The notes beneath the pieces were generated by a model. The model was not told the origin of the DNA. It did no database searches and worked only from the letters and a program-made list of their open reading frames with translations. This document shows positions 23,986 through 36,743 of a DNA stretch of 64,000 nt, piece after piece. Both the position numbers and the translations under genes were made by a program. Source of the DNA: Anoplolepis gracilipes (lineage: Eukaryota > Arthropoda > Insecta > Hymenoptera > Formicidae); NCBI RefSeq assembly GCF_047496725.1, contig NC_132976.1, positions 1,844,001-1,908,000 of the forward strand. Direction: 5' to 3'. How positions within the stretch are numbered: the first letter of the stretch is position 1; each line of letters starts with the position of its first letter.

Positions 23986-26900
23986 CAGAGCCGTGCTGTC
24001 ACGGGGGTTGGATTTTCTCGTACATCCCGTATATGTTATAGCCCGAGTTAGGAACGATAGTCATTTTAGGATTTGCTCGGAATGAGAGACCACTGGAATG
24101 GCTATTATTGAATCACTTGAATAGGTTGCGGTTTCGAGAATTCTAGAATGGCTAGTGGCCCTAATTTACAGCATCGTATATATAGGTAGAAATAATAGAT
24201 GACTTATATTGGGCCGTGTACAAGAAAAAAAGTAGACCCGAAAAGAGAAATAATTTTTTTTTTTTTTCTAAATATATTTTGATCTAAATTAAACAGAGCT
24301 TTTCGCGATTCATAATCGAGTTGTGATTCAAAATTGAATTTTTTTATTTTTACTTTTCAACGACCTAATATTCTCCTTTTATTCATTGTATTAACGATTT
24401 TTTATTATTCCTTCTTTTTTACAAAAATTGGGACATAATTTATTTAAATGCGCGTCGGGATGTAAATTATATAGAATAAAGGAACTTAAGTAGAATTTTT
24501 GACACGCAAATATTGGAGTGTTAAAAATTGCATTGTTCGAAAACTTATAATTTATCTATTAAAAAGTTATTGTTGATAAAAATGTATATGTATGATCTAC
24601 AAATTCTGAGCGGATTTATAAATTTATCGAAATTATGAAAAAAGAAAGAACTTCTAAAGTTACAATATCAGGATGCGCAGGATTTAATGCGCGGACACGA
24701 TAAATGAGGCGGTTAATAACACGATTCATCTCTCCGAATACTCGGTGCAGAGGTCATACTTGCTATAGTCTAGTTACATTAATGTCTAGAGGCACGGCCT
24801 TGGCGATTAGTCGAACAAAACCCTTTGATGCGTTTAGTATCATTGTGTATCTCCGTTTGTGTATATTGAGTATTTTGCAGCAGCGAATTCGATCGAGGAT
24901 TCATCTGTCAAAATTCGGAACCGGCATGAACGACCATGTCGTTTGCATCGTCGATAAAAATCATGTCACGCGTATATTAAAAAAAGTTTCATGAAGAAAA
25001 CAAAAAAAAAAAAAAAAAAAAAAAATTCCCGATGTTCCTCCGAAATATCATTCACCATCTTTCCCGCGATCTGATTATTCGCTCGAAATCGCTGCAATTG
25101 GTACACGTCCTTCCATCTCTCTTGGTTCTTGCATCTGTGCATCGTCATAATATCGCCCCTGTCATCATCGTAATATCGCACCTATATCGCACATCTACGT
25201 ACACGCACGCGTCTCTCACGCACTTACTGTATGCCCCGATCCCTCCACCTGTGCTTGCGCGCGAGATCTGTCTTTTCAATCTGTTTTTCGCGTCCCTCAT
25301 ATGCGCGAATCGTACGCACGATGCGTGCAGCATCGACCACACGCGTGTTTCACGCCCTCCATGCGCCGTTCGAAATCAGAGCGCAAGATATAATATACAT
25401 GTCCATTGTTGCGCATCGCATTTTTTGTCATCATCAAATTCCTATATCATTATTAATTTTAATTAATGCGTATTAATCGCAGTACGTGTGTATTTTTCCT
25501 AGCTGTCACAATCGGAACATTACGTTATGCATGAAAAGAATACCGATACAAATGTATTCTCGTCTCGTTTATCACATCAACGCATCGATTAAGACTCGCG
25601 AGGAATAAATAACATCTACAGGCAAAAGATAGCTAGGTCTGGGACACCCTGTACACTTGTAAGTAAGGTGTCGTGCGAAAGGTTAAACGGAGTTACGTGT
25701 GAATACATGTTTCGTCTATTATAAAAGTCGAAGTTCAATTTCAGATCAGTATTATTAGATACGTCGTCTCGAGCGAGCACGTGTTATTGATTGGCAAAAT
25801 TAAATTATCCGATTTAGAAATAGTACTTGAGAGTCTTTTCAAGCAGTTGCACACTTGTCGATCAATCGATGAAGAGAAATGACATACAATGATACAGCTA
25901 TTCTTATACAGATACTCCTAGACCTAGCACGAAATTTCTTATCTACGGATAATTTAATAATTATTTTTATCTTCTCTTTCTTCTTTGTATTCTTACGATT
26001 TATTACATGCTTTGTAAATTTATTTATTTATTTACTTATTTATTTATTTATTTTTTTTTTTTATTTAAGATATAAATTTTTGATCGATCTTTTCAAAGAA
26101 AAACTGGTGTCGATAAGCGAACCTAGTCTTCAGATAACGATAAATTTATTTCTCAGATAAATATTTCTTTTTCCTTCGTACATTATATATACTTTGTGGC
26201 AAAATACGAAAGTGGAAGAAATTCCTCTCTCTCTCTCTCTCTCTCTCTCTTTCGAGAGAAACGATGATGTATCTCGTACACTGGAAAGTGCTGAATTTTT
26301 GGCGGCTCATTTCGAAGTCGTATAGGTCCCCTAAATCACATCCCGGACAGAGTGAGACGGGCCTTTGCACAATAGAATATTTGCCCCTCGTGTACTTTAC
26401 ATATGCTTTTCGACAGGTGGTGATTACAATCGGTGGACCTACACGAACGGATACGTGAACTCGCCGGCCTGGCACATGCATTATCGCGTGAACCAGGTGC
26501 GTAACGTAATGGTTCACGCAACACCACGCACCCTGACCAATCGATTCTTACCGCTGACACCGCTGTACCCACGTTGAGCGGGAAGCCATATTACCGCACA
26601 CAGTTCAGGCTTTAGGAAAGTACCACGCTACACGTCAATGAGGCTAACGCGAATAAACGCGTGACCGCACGCAAGAGGAGCGTAAAAAGCGAAATCGCTT
26701 GCGAAAACGAAATCCCTGAGCGTACCAGCTTCTACTCTCCGTTTTTTCTTTCTTTTTTTTTTTTCCACCATCTTCGATTCATCGCTGAACATTATGTTTG
26801 CGATCGTTTGATTTTTACGCAGCACTTTTTATAGACAGAGGGTTATAATTTTTGTGGGGTGGAAAGGAGGGAGGGAGGTAGGAAATCACATTGTACGGGG

Positions 26901-29900
26901 TGAGATCTATATAAAAAAAAGTAGATGGGATCCAAGAGTATAGTATTTAAAAACGTTCAACAATTTCTATAATATTGAAACAAAGAAAATGTGAATCTTT
27001 TTGACAGATATAATTCTAGTTACTCAAGTATCAAAACTTTAAAATTTAAAATGATGTAATAAGACAGAATACAGAAAAAGCACCGAAGAATTATTTTAAT
27101 ATCAGCGTCTGACGACAGCGCGGAGTGTGTTCTTTCGTAATATTTATATATAACATTAATATATTCTTCTTGAACATGTATTATACAACATTCTAATCAC
27201 TTTGTATCTATAGAAGTGTCTTCTCGAGATTCTGTCTTTTTCCTGTATCAGACTATTTTGAGAACTATCCAGACATTTCGCTCGTATGAATAAAAAGCGA
27301 ACTGTCCTCTCTCTTTCTCGCAGAATTTAGTTTTTGATAATTGTATAATTTTCTCCGATATTTCTCTTTGTTGGCATGTCTTTCCGCTTCATTAATATTA
27401 TTTTGTAGCAAAATTTTTTGTCCTTAGAATTTATCCGCACTTTATAGCAACTCCCATTTCAGCCGCACTGTAATATTTATTTTAAAAATCCTTGCCATGT
27501 GTTATTCATGATTCAAAAAAAGAAAAAAAAAAGATGAGAATAGTCTGTTGTATAAAATTTGAATATTATAATACATCGGATCTTCGTGTGACTTACGTGC
27601 ACAAAATATCCAATAATCTTCACAATCTCAATACACTCGCACCGCACTGTTGTATTGTTGCAATTAGAAAATTTAGAAACGCGTCTCTTAATACGCCATT
27701 AAAAAAACAATTCCGTGAATTTTAATACTTTCTATTAATTAAATGTGCATATATATATATATAATTGTGCCAATTGATAACATATTTCTTCGATTGTATA
27801 TATACGCGATTAACTGAACTTGAAGAGAAGTTGTAAGATTATTTAGGTTTCAGTAGTTTCGAATAATCCACCCTCGAAAATATACCACCCTTTCACATTT
27901 TTGCGTTAGTCGTATTAGTTTCGTGTACTCTCTTTATATATGTAGTCTACCGTTTAATCCTGCCTCCCTGCCTAGAGCGTGCGTAGAGATGTGAATTTTA
28001 TTCATAATTCATACACTTAATCGAACGATCGCCCATTGATGGTACGCTATAAATGTTACGTATTCACGAAAAACAGTTCTCCTAAAGAAATACGAGATAT
28101 TGTTTTTTTTTAAGTCATGGAAATGAGAGAAGACGCGATTTCGTTAGAGATGTTAAAAACAACTGGCTAATGAAATATTCGTAAATTAATTACGAATCTC
28201 GTATCCAAATCGAACAGTTTTTGACCATTTTATACTGCACGCCAACTGTGATAACTCGGTAATAATAAAAAAAAAAAAAAAAAAAAGAAAATAATTTAAT
28301 ATAATAGGAGATTGTACAAAAAAGCTTTTCCCTGTCAATCGCTTCTCATTGTCACCTGCGATTGGAAAAACAAGCTAAAAGTGATCGTCTAAACTCACAT
28401 CTCTAGTTGCAGCGTGGTACTGAACGTTCCCGCATTCATCACTGTTACACAAACACGCAAAACACACACGTACACATATATACGACAATTATCAAATTAC
28501 TTAGGAACCTTTTTGGAACCATTACGTAGCGCCCCTGTCACGAATCACGAACGTATTTTGCCATCTGTCACAGTGTCTCATCACGTCAAACCCTGATCAA
28601 ATATGTATAAAGTCCAATCTCGATCACGTCACATTTGCTCTCATTCAAGTTCTATAATCCTTATCACAGTATTTTTACAGTATATGTGTATGGACACCGT
28701 ATAAAAAAAGAAAAAAAAAATCATCTCCACGGTTCTTCCTCAAAATTTGTTCAAAAATTACACCCATTTTCTTCTAGTAGAAAAAGAAGAGACCCAAAAT
28801 AGACACGACCGATTTTAGATATTCTGCCTAATAGGAAATTTTCGGTGTTCTCCTTTTCATGTTTCGAAAGCCGTTTTTTCAATCAAAACTAAAGGAGCTG
28901 AAAATTTTCTATCGCGGTATATATACATATATTGTTCGACTTTTTTTCCAAATGTTCGAATGTATGCTCTTCTCTGCTACAAATTCCCCCCAATAATTTT
29001 GCATTACCACAATTTATTGTACAAATGTTCACGAATTTAGCAATAATAATAGTCTGATGCCTGGGGTGAGCGATAGAAGATTTCCGTAACTGGATGGATA
29101 TTACCCTATGTCATCTTTGTTTTTATTATTTTTTTTTTTTTTTTTTTTTTTTATGAATTCTAGAAAATCGGTTTTTCGTGTTTCTCGCGGTATTGTATCT
29201 CGATAGCGGTTCAGGGGATCAATATATAAATATAACCCGAGCGTGACAGCCAAACGACTGTTATGTATCGAGTAGTCAATCGCAGAGAAATTTGCAGCGG
29301 AGACATATTTTATAAATAGTTGACCCTACATTGCACGATATTGGCTTTAGAATACAAATCATACGACCTGGATTTCTATTATGAAAATATTACCACTTTT
29401 ATATAGAGATTCTCTTCATAATACGCAAACAAAAAAAGCAGCATAATTTTGTTAGAAGAAACAAACGTTTTCGTACTTTTCATACAAAATTTGCTGTTTT
29501 TTTTCTTTTTTTTTTTTTATTTTCAAAATTAACGCGAAAAGAGAGATCTTGCAATAGAGGGTTAATAACTTGCGTCGGGTCAGATTTCGTTCTGATGAAA
29601 GAATTCACCGCAACAAAGAGTGACTTTACTCATTCATCTAGAAATTAATTTAAAAATTGAGAAAGTTAAATTTTCTCTGGGACATTTAATCTGTTGCGTT
29701 TTTAAAAATGTATTTAGAAAATTGGAGAAGCCTGGAATTTTAAGTCTGCTGTAATTCGAAGCGCATTAGTAGATTCACATAAGGAGGAATGCTACTCAAG
29801 AAATGAGTCTCTGGCATAAATTTAAACGCTAATTTACATAATACTATCGCTCAAATTATGTACAACATTTGAGCGATCTGTAAGACAAAAAGAAGAAAAG

Positions 29901-31584
29901 TTAAATTTTGCTTAATACATTTTTAGTCAATCATAACGTAGACAAAGATGAAATAGAAAACTTTTGTTATTGATAATTCACAAATGCATTAGAAGGCACT
30001 TTAATCAAACTTTTTTAATACACTCTATGAATTTGACATGTTTTTTTTTATTCATGTTTCTAAAATGTCACATAAAACATTTACATTTCATTCTTTGTAG
30101 AAAATTCAGGGTGCTATATAAATTATTTATTTCTGAAAAAAATAGAAATATGCACATATTGGCACGTAGCAAAATTTGTTTAACAAAAATAGTGCCAAAT
30201 ATTTGATAAACAGATTAATTACGATTAGAGCGAAATGACTCCTTAAGCTTTTTTAAAAGCTCTACTATGCATGTGAATATAAATGCACTTCATTTTATAG
30301 CTAAGGACATGCATCAATTGGTCAATTTCTACGTATTTTGGAATAAATTTGGCCAATCGTAATTTTAAAATAATATTTATAAATAAGCAATTCGTTAATT
30401 GCTCTTACACAGAACTCTTTTTACTCTGATTCGGATATTTGTTGAAAAATATGTGTCACCTGTCCAAATGGCATATTCGGCTTGAAACTTTATTAAAGTA
30501 AAAAAAAAAAATCAACATTTATATATACATATATACCAAAATCGACAAGCCATCTTTTCTATATCGTTGCAAATGACAACGCAAAAGCGCATTGTGTTCC
30601 TATATCTTAATCTCTCAGTGTCAAACATTTTTATAAGACTGTCGCTTTTAATAATGATATTTATATGAAATCCCAATAAGATCGAGATGTTAATTTACAT
30701 CATGTAGTGTTTCTCGTTGGAACTATTGTTTGTCTTCCAATTTGTAATTTCACTAATTACGTCGTTCTTTGGCTTTTTAACACCCTGTCTCTTCCAATGG
30801 CTTGCCAGACTAGCAATAAACGAGTCCTTGAGAAAAATCATCGACTTGACGGTAATCGCATGTTATCGCCCCAATGTAACTTCGAGCTCGCTCATCTTCC
30901 GTTTCCGGTCTGCAAAGACGACGTTACTCGCGTGTCAACTGACTTTCGCTTCGATTTGTGAGCGTTCGAAATGTACGACGTCCGTATACAGGCTGCCCCA
31001 TTGCTACCGAGTGTTCTCTCTAAATGTGTGTCTCGCAAATATCTCTTTATCTTCCTTTTTAAGTAACTTGGCTCCAAATTTTTGTCAAGATAAAAGTCAG
31101 CTGGAAAACGTACTGAGAGAAAAGATTCTATTATATCCTTTTTTTTTTTTTTTTTCAGTACATTTCCTGAAAGAGTGTATTCTCGGAAATTAAAAACTTA
31201 CATAAATCATGACGTTTCAGATAGAAACTCGACGACTATCAAAGTTTCGAATCATCATCGTCATCTTTCTCTCGCTTTTCATTTCTTGATGTCTGAAGGG
31301 ACAATCGGCAAGATATGGTGGGACACCCTGTATACGCGCACACGCACACACGTGTATGCATACATACATACAATATAATTCTGTACAATTAGAGAACCCG
31401 ATTTAACGGTCGGAATGACTTGTGGCGATGGACAAGATAATTAAAGCAAAATATACCGTAGCAGTACGTCGGGGTGTCCGTCGTGTCGGCGTAACGCTCC
31501 CCCCTCCCCCCCGTTTGTAATTTGTGTAACACTTTTTGATCGTTTATCAATATACCGTACACTTGTTAACGCTATATATATATA

Positions 31585-31615
<31 letters not shown>

Positions 31616-31912
31616 TATAAAAAATATATCTGTTTTACGCGGTGATTCTCCCCCGGTTAAGATGCGCCGTCTCGTCGATTGATCCGATCGTGTTCGAACG
31701 ATATATCGGAGCGCAGAGCTCGGTGGAAGGACGTGGGGGAATTACCAGCGTCCCCGAAGGACGAGAGTGGTATTCCAAGCGTAGGGAAATCTATTGTACA
31801 TTGATTATTGATACATTAATTATGATAACAATAAATTATATACAAAGTCAAAGGAACTTATATATCGGATCTGCGCCAGTAATTTCGCTTTAGTTTTTCT
31901 GGACAATTGGTT

Positions 31913-31956
<44 letters not shown>

Positions 31957-32174
31957 CAATTCGTTTTCCTCTCTCGTTTCCGTTTTCATTTTGTCCGTCC
32001 ACGTGCGGTTAGACTGACGTTTTAATTTCGGACCCGATGTATGCGCGGTCCAGGTGGTTGGTCTCTGCATTTTTCTTCGTTTTATTACACAGCAATTTCT
32101 ACGGATTGAATAGCCCGTTTCTCCCCGATATGCGATGCGACGTCCTTGTACTTTTCTTTCTTTCTTTCTTTTTC

Positions 32175-32215
<41 letters not shown>

Positions 32216-35200
32216 CTTCTTACTCTTCATACCGTATCTTTTTACCGCAATGCCGGATTCGTCGCTCGACCGGATAACAATATGTGTGAGTAATGCCCTT
32301 ACAATGCCTGTCTGTAATTGTGGATATTACGATTTTTTTTTCTCTTCGTCGTTATATATATTTCATAATTCGTTTCGTTTAGTAGCACGAATTCCCATTT
32401 AGTCTGGGCTCTCTGTCGCATTTGCATCGCAGGCAGACAGTATCTTAAATTGCAGAAATTATTGCTAGGAAGAAGAATAAAATAATTGGACGATGAATAT
32501 GGAGGATGTATGAGCTTGATAAAAATGACACTTTGTTCTTAGATATCGTAATAAATAAATGTGCGATGAAATATTTTTATAAGCATTTTGTTTATATGAG
32601 ATTTTAAGGATTTTGGTGAAAATCAAAATATCCTTGGAATCATATACATGACTTTGTTGTTGTATAAGCCTGTGATGATGGCTTTTAATTAAAGCGCCAA
32701 AGGTCAAATATATATATATTGTCAAGGCTTTATTCATGCAAATGCGTCACTGCCCATACTCGTACATATTTCAATGATCTTTATACCATTAGTTTTGATG
32801 CAAAACATAAATAGAATAGAGCTTACTCCTAGATACGCTGTATAATATTCTTTTTTTTTTTTTTTTTTTTTTTTATTAAAGTACACAAATTTTATCGCAT
32901 TCGTCAACTTCGTCTTTGACAAGTGAAAACTTGATCAAAGACTCGCTGCTTAAAAAGCTTTCCATTGCGAATATAACGGCGACCTCATCACAATGTTATT
33001 TCTGCATGCGATTTACATCGATGAACTATAGAATGTGTTATAAAGATATTTTTTTAGCATTAATTTTGTTTTTTTTTATAGCCGTTAATTTGCTTATTAC
33101 TCGAAGCACATACGTTTATAGACGCGCTTAGGCATGAATTTATGTGGGAATGAAATTTTTCTCTCACATACATGTAATTTTGATTTCTTATTCATTTATT
33201 CGGAAGTGGCTTATTTGCATCTCACTTGTATATATTGTTTTTGTAGAAAAGATGGGATTTTTTATTCTCAGATTTTTCCGTTATACGGAAAATCACTGCA
33301 CGTATCCCGCTCTGAAATTTTTGGAATTGTCAACCGCGAAACATGTGCCTTTATTTTGGTATAAATGCATTCCAGTTTTTATACCAATGCTTATCTCTTC
33401 GTATTATCACTAAAATGACCATTATTGTTAAGATACGATAGAACTCTTAGCACTCTATGATAAAAATATTAAGTGTAACAAAGAATTTTTAATATCGATG
33501 GTCAAAAAGCAGCGACCTATAATGATGTGTTTGCTGTAAATTTCACAATATCTGTTAATACATTGAAAGTATTACTGTTTCTCCGTGCATGTAGATTTTT
33601 ACAAGAATAGTTTATGTAAACAATACAGATTTTATATAGTTATAGATACCATCTCGACTCACATGAAATAATTTTCCCGAAAGTTTTTTGTTATGTAAAT
33701 CAATCATCGACATCTTTTCTTTTTGAGCGCAGCAGATATAATCATAATAAAAAAAAATGAAAATAAAAAAAAAGTATCACAGCATGCATATCAGGTCTTA
33801 TATTTACATATTCAGATATCATTGACACCTTTATCATTTTATTTTTCTCATCTTTCCTTGTGTTTAGCAAAACTTTTCTCTTCCGATCGTCTGACTGAAA
33901 TCTGCTTACAGATGTCGAAACCGGCAAGCAGGAGATATCTAATCAACGGGAAAACAATAATTCTGTATACACCGCTGAAAAATCTCCGGATAAGCGAGCG
34001 ACGAATGGCGGGCTCGAGGTGAACAATGCGAGCGTCGTAAATTCGCCAGATCTCAGCCCAGTGAAAAATGTGCGAAATGGGGAAGCGGAGGAGACGGAAG
34101 TCAGAAAAACGAAGGTGAGTTTGTCGTTTATAAATTCGCTATCATTGTGTAATTTATTTTTTGATCTTTTAACAAAACTATTTTTCTTTTTGCTCAGAGA
34201 TGGCCAACTGATAAAGCCTATTATATTGCCAAGGAGCTTCTCATGACAGAACGAACGTACAAGAAGGATTTGGATGTTATAAACGTGGTAAGTAAAAAGT
34301 TAATCCAGAGGACTAGCAAGAAATGTTCGAGAAAAAGGTAGCTCTTTAAAATGTTTGAAAAAATTCTCAATTCTAAATTTTCAAATTGTCTTTATACGCA
34401 GTGGTTCCGGGAGGAAGTTTCCAGGGAAGCAGAATTAGAAGGGGAATCGGTGGTTTCTCTCATCGAACTGCTTGCTGACGCGCACGGACCGTGCCTTCAA
34501 GAAATGGAGGCACGCCTGGCTCGCTGGGAGAGTAACGCTCGTCATAATATCGGCGACTTTCTGTACAATACTCTCTTGAATGTCCTGCCTCTCTACGACC
34601 AGTACCTTGAGAATCTAATTCCGGTGTTGGAGAAAATGGAATATTCTATGCGAACGTCGCGACGCTTCGATCAACTCTGCCGAGATTTCGAGTCGCAGAA
34701 GCACTGCTATCTCCCGTTGACCTCGTTCCTTTTGAAACCTTTGCAACGATTATTACATTATAACAATATTATCGACAGTGAGTGTGGATTAATATCGATT
34801 ATCTAGTTTCCAATGTAACTCTAAAATTCTTATACGGTGATACTGCTCTTTTAGGATTATTAGACCATTATCCGAAAGACCATACCGATTTTGAGGATTG
34901 TTTGGCAGCGAGAGATAGACTCGGCGAGACGTTACTCGAAGGACTCACAATTATAAATCAAGCGGTGAGAGAAAATTATAACGTTGTGTATTATATGAAA
35001 ATATAATATTTGAATAGTTTCTAATTTGCTTCTCATCATTGTAGGAAAACTTGGTACAATTATGCGAGATGCAACGAGATATTATTGGCTTTGACAATCT
35101 AGTGCAAGAAGGTCGAAGATTTATTAGACAAGGATGCCTACAGAAATATAGCCGTAAAGGTTTTCAACAGCGTATGTTCTTCTTGGTAAGTCTCTTTCGC

Positions 35201-35703
35201 ATATTTCGCCTCAATTAGTGTGACATAACGTGACGAGATTAATTTCGCGTTTATTTTCACAGTTCTCGGACGTATTGTTGTATACATTCCGTACTCAACA
35301 ACCAACGCAATGCTTCCGTGTGCATGGTCAACTACCATTGAAAGGAATGAAGATTCATGATGCAGATAATAAGACTGGGACGGATTTTGCGTTTATTATT
35401 GATGGACAAGGAAATCAGTGAGCATCAAGTTTTTTAAATTATATTGTATAGTTAAAAAGATAATAGTGAAGAGATACTAATGGTCGTTAAAAGGTCATGT
35501 TGTTATTGAGAAATCAACTAGCTCAACTGACCTGATTGAAGCATACATTTGATAAATTTACCGCGCATTTAAGCAGAATCTACAATAATGAAACAACACG
35601 CATGTATGTGTGATGACATGCAGTATCAAATCACTGCATGTACCATGCTTCATTATCATCTGGATACTGTTTAAGTGTATCAAGTCGCACGGTGTGTCCC
35701 CAC

Positions 35704-35748
<45 letters not shown>

Positions 35749-36743
35749 TCGCGTTTAAAATTACACTTTTGTTAAATTTGAATCGTTTTTTGTTCCTGCA
35801 GATCGTTAACAGTTGCAGCAAGCAACGAAGAGGAGAAAGAGAGGTGGATAGAAGATTTGAACATGGCTATAACACAAGCTGATGCGACAGATGCGAAGAT
35901 GCCGTATTTAAGTTTAAAGTCTTGTAGTAAGTGATAACTAAGCAAAACCAAAAGATTTTTCTACTGAATGAAAAAGATTCTGTGTTTAAACTTTCTCTTC
36001 CGTTATACAAAAGTTTTAGGTTCAGCCGATGAAGTGGGAGATGGTGTAGGATTAGAAGTAGACCGAACTAGTTGCGGAGGTGCCAAGGCCTCACAACGTA
36101 GCAATACTACAGTTCATGTTTGCTGGCATCGCAATACAAGTATTAGTTACAGCGATCAATTAAGAGCATTTCAGGTATGTTGAAATTGTGAGTTATATAT
36201 GTATCACATATACAAGCACATTTTTTTCTATTGTGTGAGAGATTTGTATATTCTATATAAAAATTAATCAACATATGTTTCACAGAATCAGCTTAGTGGA
36301 TTTCTTTTACGGAAATTCAAAAATAGCAATGGTTGGCAAAAACTTTGGGTTGTATTTACCAATTTTTGCTTATTCTTCTACAAGTCTCATCAAGATGACT
36401 TTCCCTTGGCTAGTTTGCCGTTATTAGGATACACTGTATCCACACCATCGGAAAAAGACGGGATTAATAAGGACTTCGTATTCAAGTTACAATTCAAGAA
36501 TCATGTATATTTCTTCCGAGCAGAAAGTGATTATACTTTTGGAAGGTAAAAATGCGATACTCTAATAATTAAAAAAAATAGTTACATATAAATATATGAT
36601 AATTATATATTTAAATTTTATCTCATCATGAATTTAAGAAAAGTATAATAAAATTTACATTTTTTAGATGGATTGAAGTCATTCAAAGTGCAACTCAACA
36701 GAATCATGTGGCCGCCAACATGAATGGAAAAGAAGAATATTAG
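5795..36743 (+). CDS. Cdep: Cdep/FARP orthologue, FERM-FA-DH-PH-PH (RhoGEF) isoform, 981 aa
   Basis: FERM and RhoGEF protein of the FARP1/FARP2 family; vertebrate members act on Rac/Rho GTPases at membranes during neurite and dendrite growth. Exons: 5795-5974, 7745-7849, 7929-8151, 8274-8397, 8481-8568, 8687-8842, 8953-9113, 9295-9369, 11170-11312, 33912-34114, 34198-34287, 34402-34777, 34855-34964, 35045-35185, 35263-35417, 35802-35926, 36020-36174, 36286-36545, 36668-36743. All junctions are GT-AG, phases match, and the sum (2946 nt) is a whole number of codons. The FERM starts near residue 41 (KMLAVRVQMLDD), with the FA segment about 331-376, DH about 487-680 (RWPTDKAYYIAKELL), PH1 about 701-800 and PH2 about 871-970. 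The start is supported by an in-frame TGA at 5786. Length is close to vertebrate FARPs (about 1050 aa). Linker microexons between 11312 and 33912 cannot be excluded. Confidence 0.93.
11879..11937. repeat. (AG)n microsatellite in the intron before the giant exon
   Basis: About 29 uninterrupted AG dinucleotides, ending roughly 220 bases before the giant-exon acceptor at 12157. It is purine-rich on the transcribed (sense) strand. Confidence 0.95.
12158..20820 (+). CDS. Cdep: Giant alternative last coding exon of Cdep: 2887-residue disordered tail
   Basis: A single 8663-nt open exon. A clean acceptor (TTTTCAG at 12151-12157) joins in frame, phase 1, to the donor at 11312, so a FERM-FA protein of 3305 aa is predicted that stops at 20820 and lacks the DH-PH-PH block. 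The tail looks disordered and highly charged. A basic array of repeated (R/S)(I/M)(E/D)R(L/I)D units runs from genomic 13,600 to 14,330. LSP/KSILSP and PNVTI repeats follow (14,930-15,370), then Lys/Ser-rich stretches, an Ala run (17,204-17,233), an acidic block (17,940-18,030), Ser/Asp-rich sequence with a proline-rich segment (about 19,620-19,700), a 17-residue Gln run (about 19,899-19,949) and a basic C-terminal stretch (RRKRQQNTKRRHR). No known folded domain is visible. Whether it is always terminal or sometimes spliced onward cannot be decided here. Confidence 0.85.
19899..19949 (+). repeat. Cdep: CAG/CAA repeat coding polyglutamine
   Basis: A mixed CAG and CAA run codes 17 consecutive glutamines within the giant exon, preceded by a short Asp/Glu run. 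CAA interruptions towards the 3' half would slow slippage. It lies at about residue 3000 of the long isoform. Confidence 0.95.
21630..21890. mobile_element. piggyBac-type MITE candidate with TTAA flanks
   Basis: The interval begins TTAA-CCCTTTAAT and ends ATTAAAGGG-TTAA. That gives a 9-bp perfect terminal inverted repeat flanked on both sides by TTAA, the target duplication of piggyBac-superfamily elements. The internal 253 bp is non-coding and includes a T-run. Repeat and TTAA flanks are directly visible; assignment to piggyBac is from these hallmarks only, since TIRs this short can arise by chance. Confidence 0.4.
22191..22230. repeat. (CT)n microsatellite
   Basis: CT dinucleotide run with one GT interruption in the non-coding region after the giant exon. 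Confidence 0.9.
26225..26251. repeat. (CT)n microsatellite
   Basis: Short CT run about 165 bases upstream of the acceptor of the short alternative exon at 26417. Confidence 0.85.
26417..26577 (+). CDS. Cdep: Short alternative terminal exon of Cdep (candidate)
   Basis: An acceptor (TTTTCGACAG ending at 26416) joins in phase 1 to the FERM-FA donor at 11312. It then codes 53 residues starting GGDYNRWTYTNGYVNSP and stopping at the TGA at 26575-26577. An AATAAA follows at about 26652, so a FERM-FA-only protein of 471 aa is predicted. Alternatively, the GTGCGT at 26497 could be a donor giving an 80-nt exon ending in phase 0. That would fit the acceptor at 34198 (skipping 33912-34114) but not the one at 33912. 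The codons read like coding sequence, yet no homology is recognised; transcript data would decide. Confidence 0.5.
31918..31953. repeat. (TC)n microsatellite
   Basis: Uninterrupted TC run in the large Cdep intron. Confidence 0.9.
32177..32215. repeat. Poly(T) tract
   Basis: About 39 consecutive T residues in the large Cdep intron. A similar run of about 41 T lies at 35705-35745, in the intron before the 35802 exon. Confidence 0.9.
33912..36743 (+). CDS. Cdep: DH-PH-PH (RhoGEF) exon block of Cdep
   Basis: Ten exons code residues 419-981 of the RhoGEF isoform. The first (33912-34114) begins in phase 1 after CTTACAG and codes a polar linker (VETGKQEISNQRE). The DH domain follows with RWPTDKAYYIAKELLMTERTY, the conserved CLLPLTSFLLKP-like segment seen here as LPLTSFLLKPLQRLLHY, and LLDHYPKDH. 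PH1 starts at LQKYSRKGFQQRMFFLF and PH2 at GFLLRKFKNSNGWQKLW. The reading ends at TAG 36741-36743. This block supplies nucleotide-exchange activity in FARP relatives; it is absent from the two shorter routes through the gene. Confidence 0.92.

Larger units (their letters stand above)
20821..26416 (+). other. Non-coding: probable 3' UTR of the giant-exon isoform, then intron
   Basis: No coding exon is recognised between the giant-exon stop and the short terminal exon. The sequence is rich in CT and T tracts, A-runs (25003-25025) and TA repeats. It also contains a TTAA-flanked MITE-like element at 21630-21890. AATAAA-type poly(A) signals occur, for example near 25606, but the actual 3' end cannot be fixed. 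For the RhoGEF isoform all of this is intron. Confidence 0.5.
26578..33911 (+). other. Long Cdep intron, no gene recognised
   Basis: AT-rich intron sequence of the RhoGEF isoform. It contains T-runs (for example 29129-29152 and 32177-32215), a (TC)n run at 31918-31953, a TA-rich patch at 31580-31625 and an 11-bp perfect stem-loop at 29846-29877. Open frames here (up to 158 codons, at 30717-31193) have no family resemblance, and their composition matches the surrounding intron. Confidence 0.6.

Noticed and set aside
30717..31193. 158-codon open frame with a hydrophobic N-terminus in the Cdep intron
   Set aside because: No homology recognised. It ends in a Phe run from a T-tract and overlaps other equally open frames; the intron is not otherwise coding.
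31858..32070. Arg/Glu-rich minus-strand open frame
   Set aside because: Translation of a TC microsatellite on the opposite strand.
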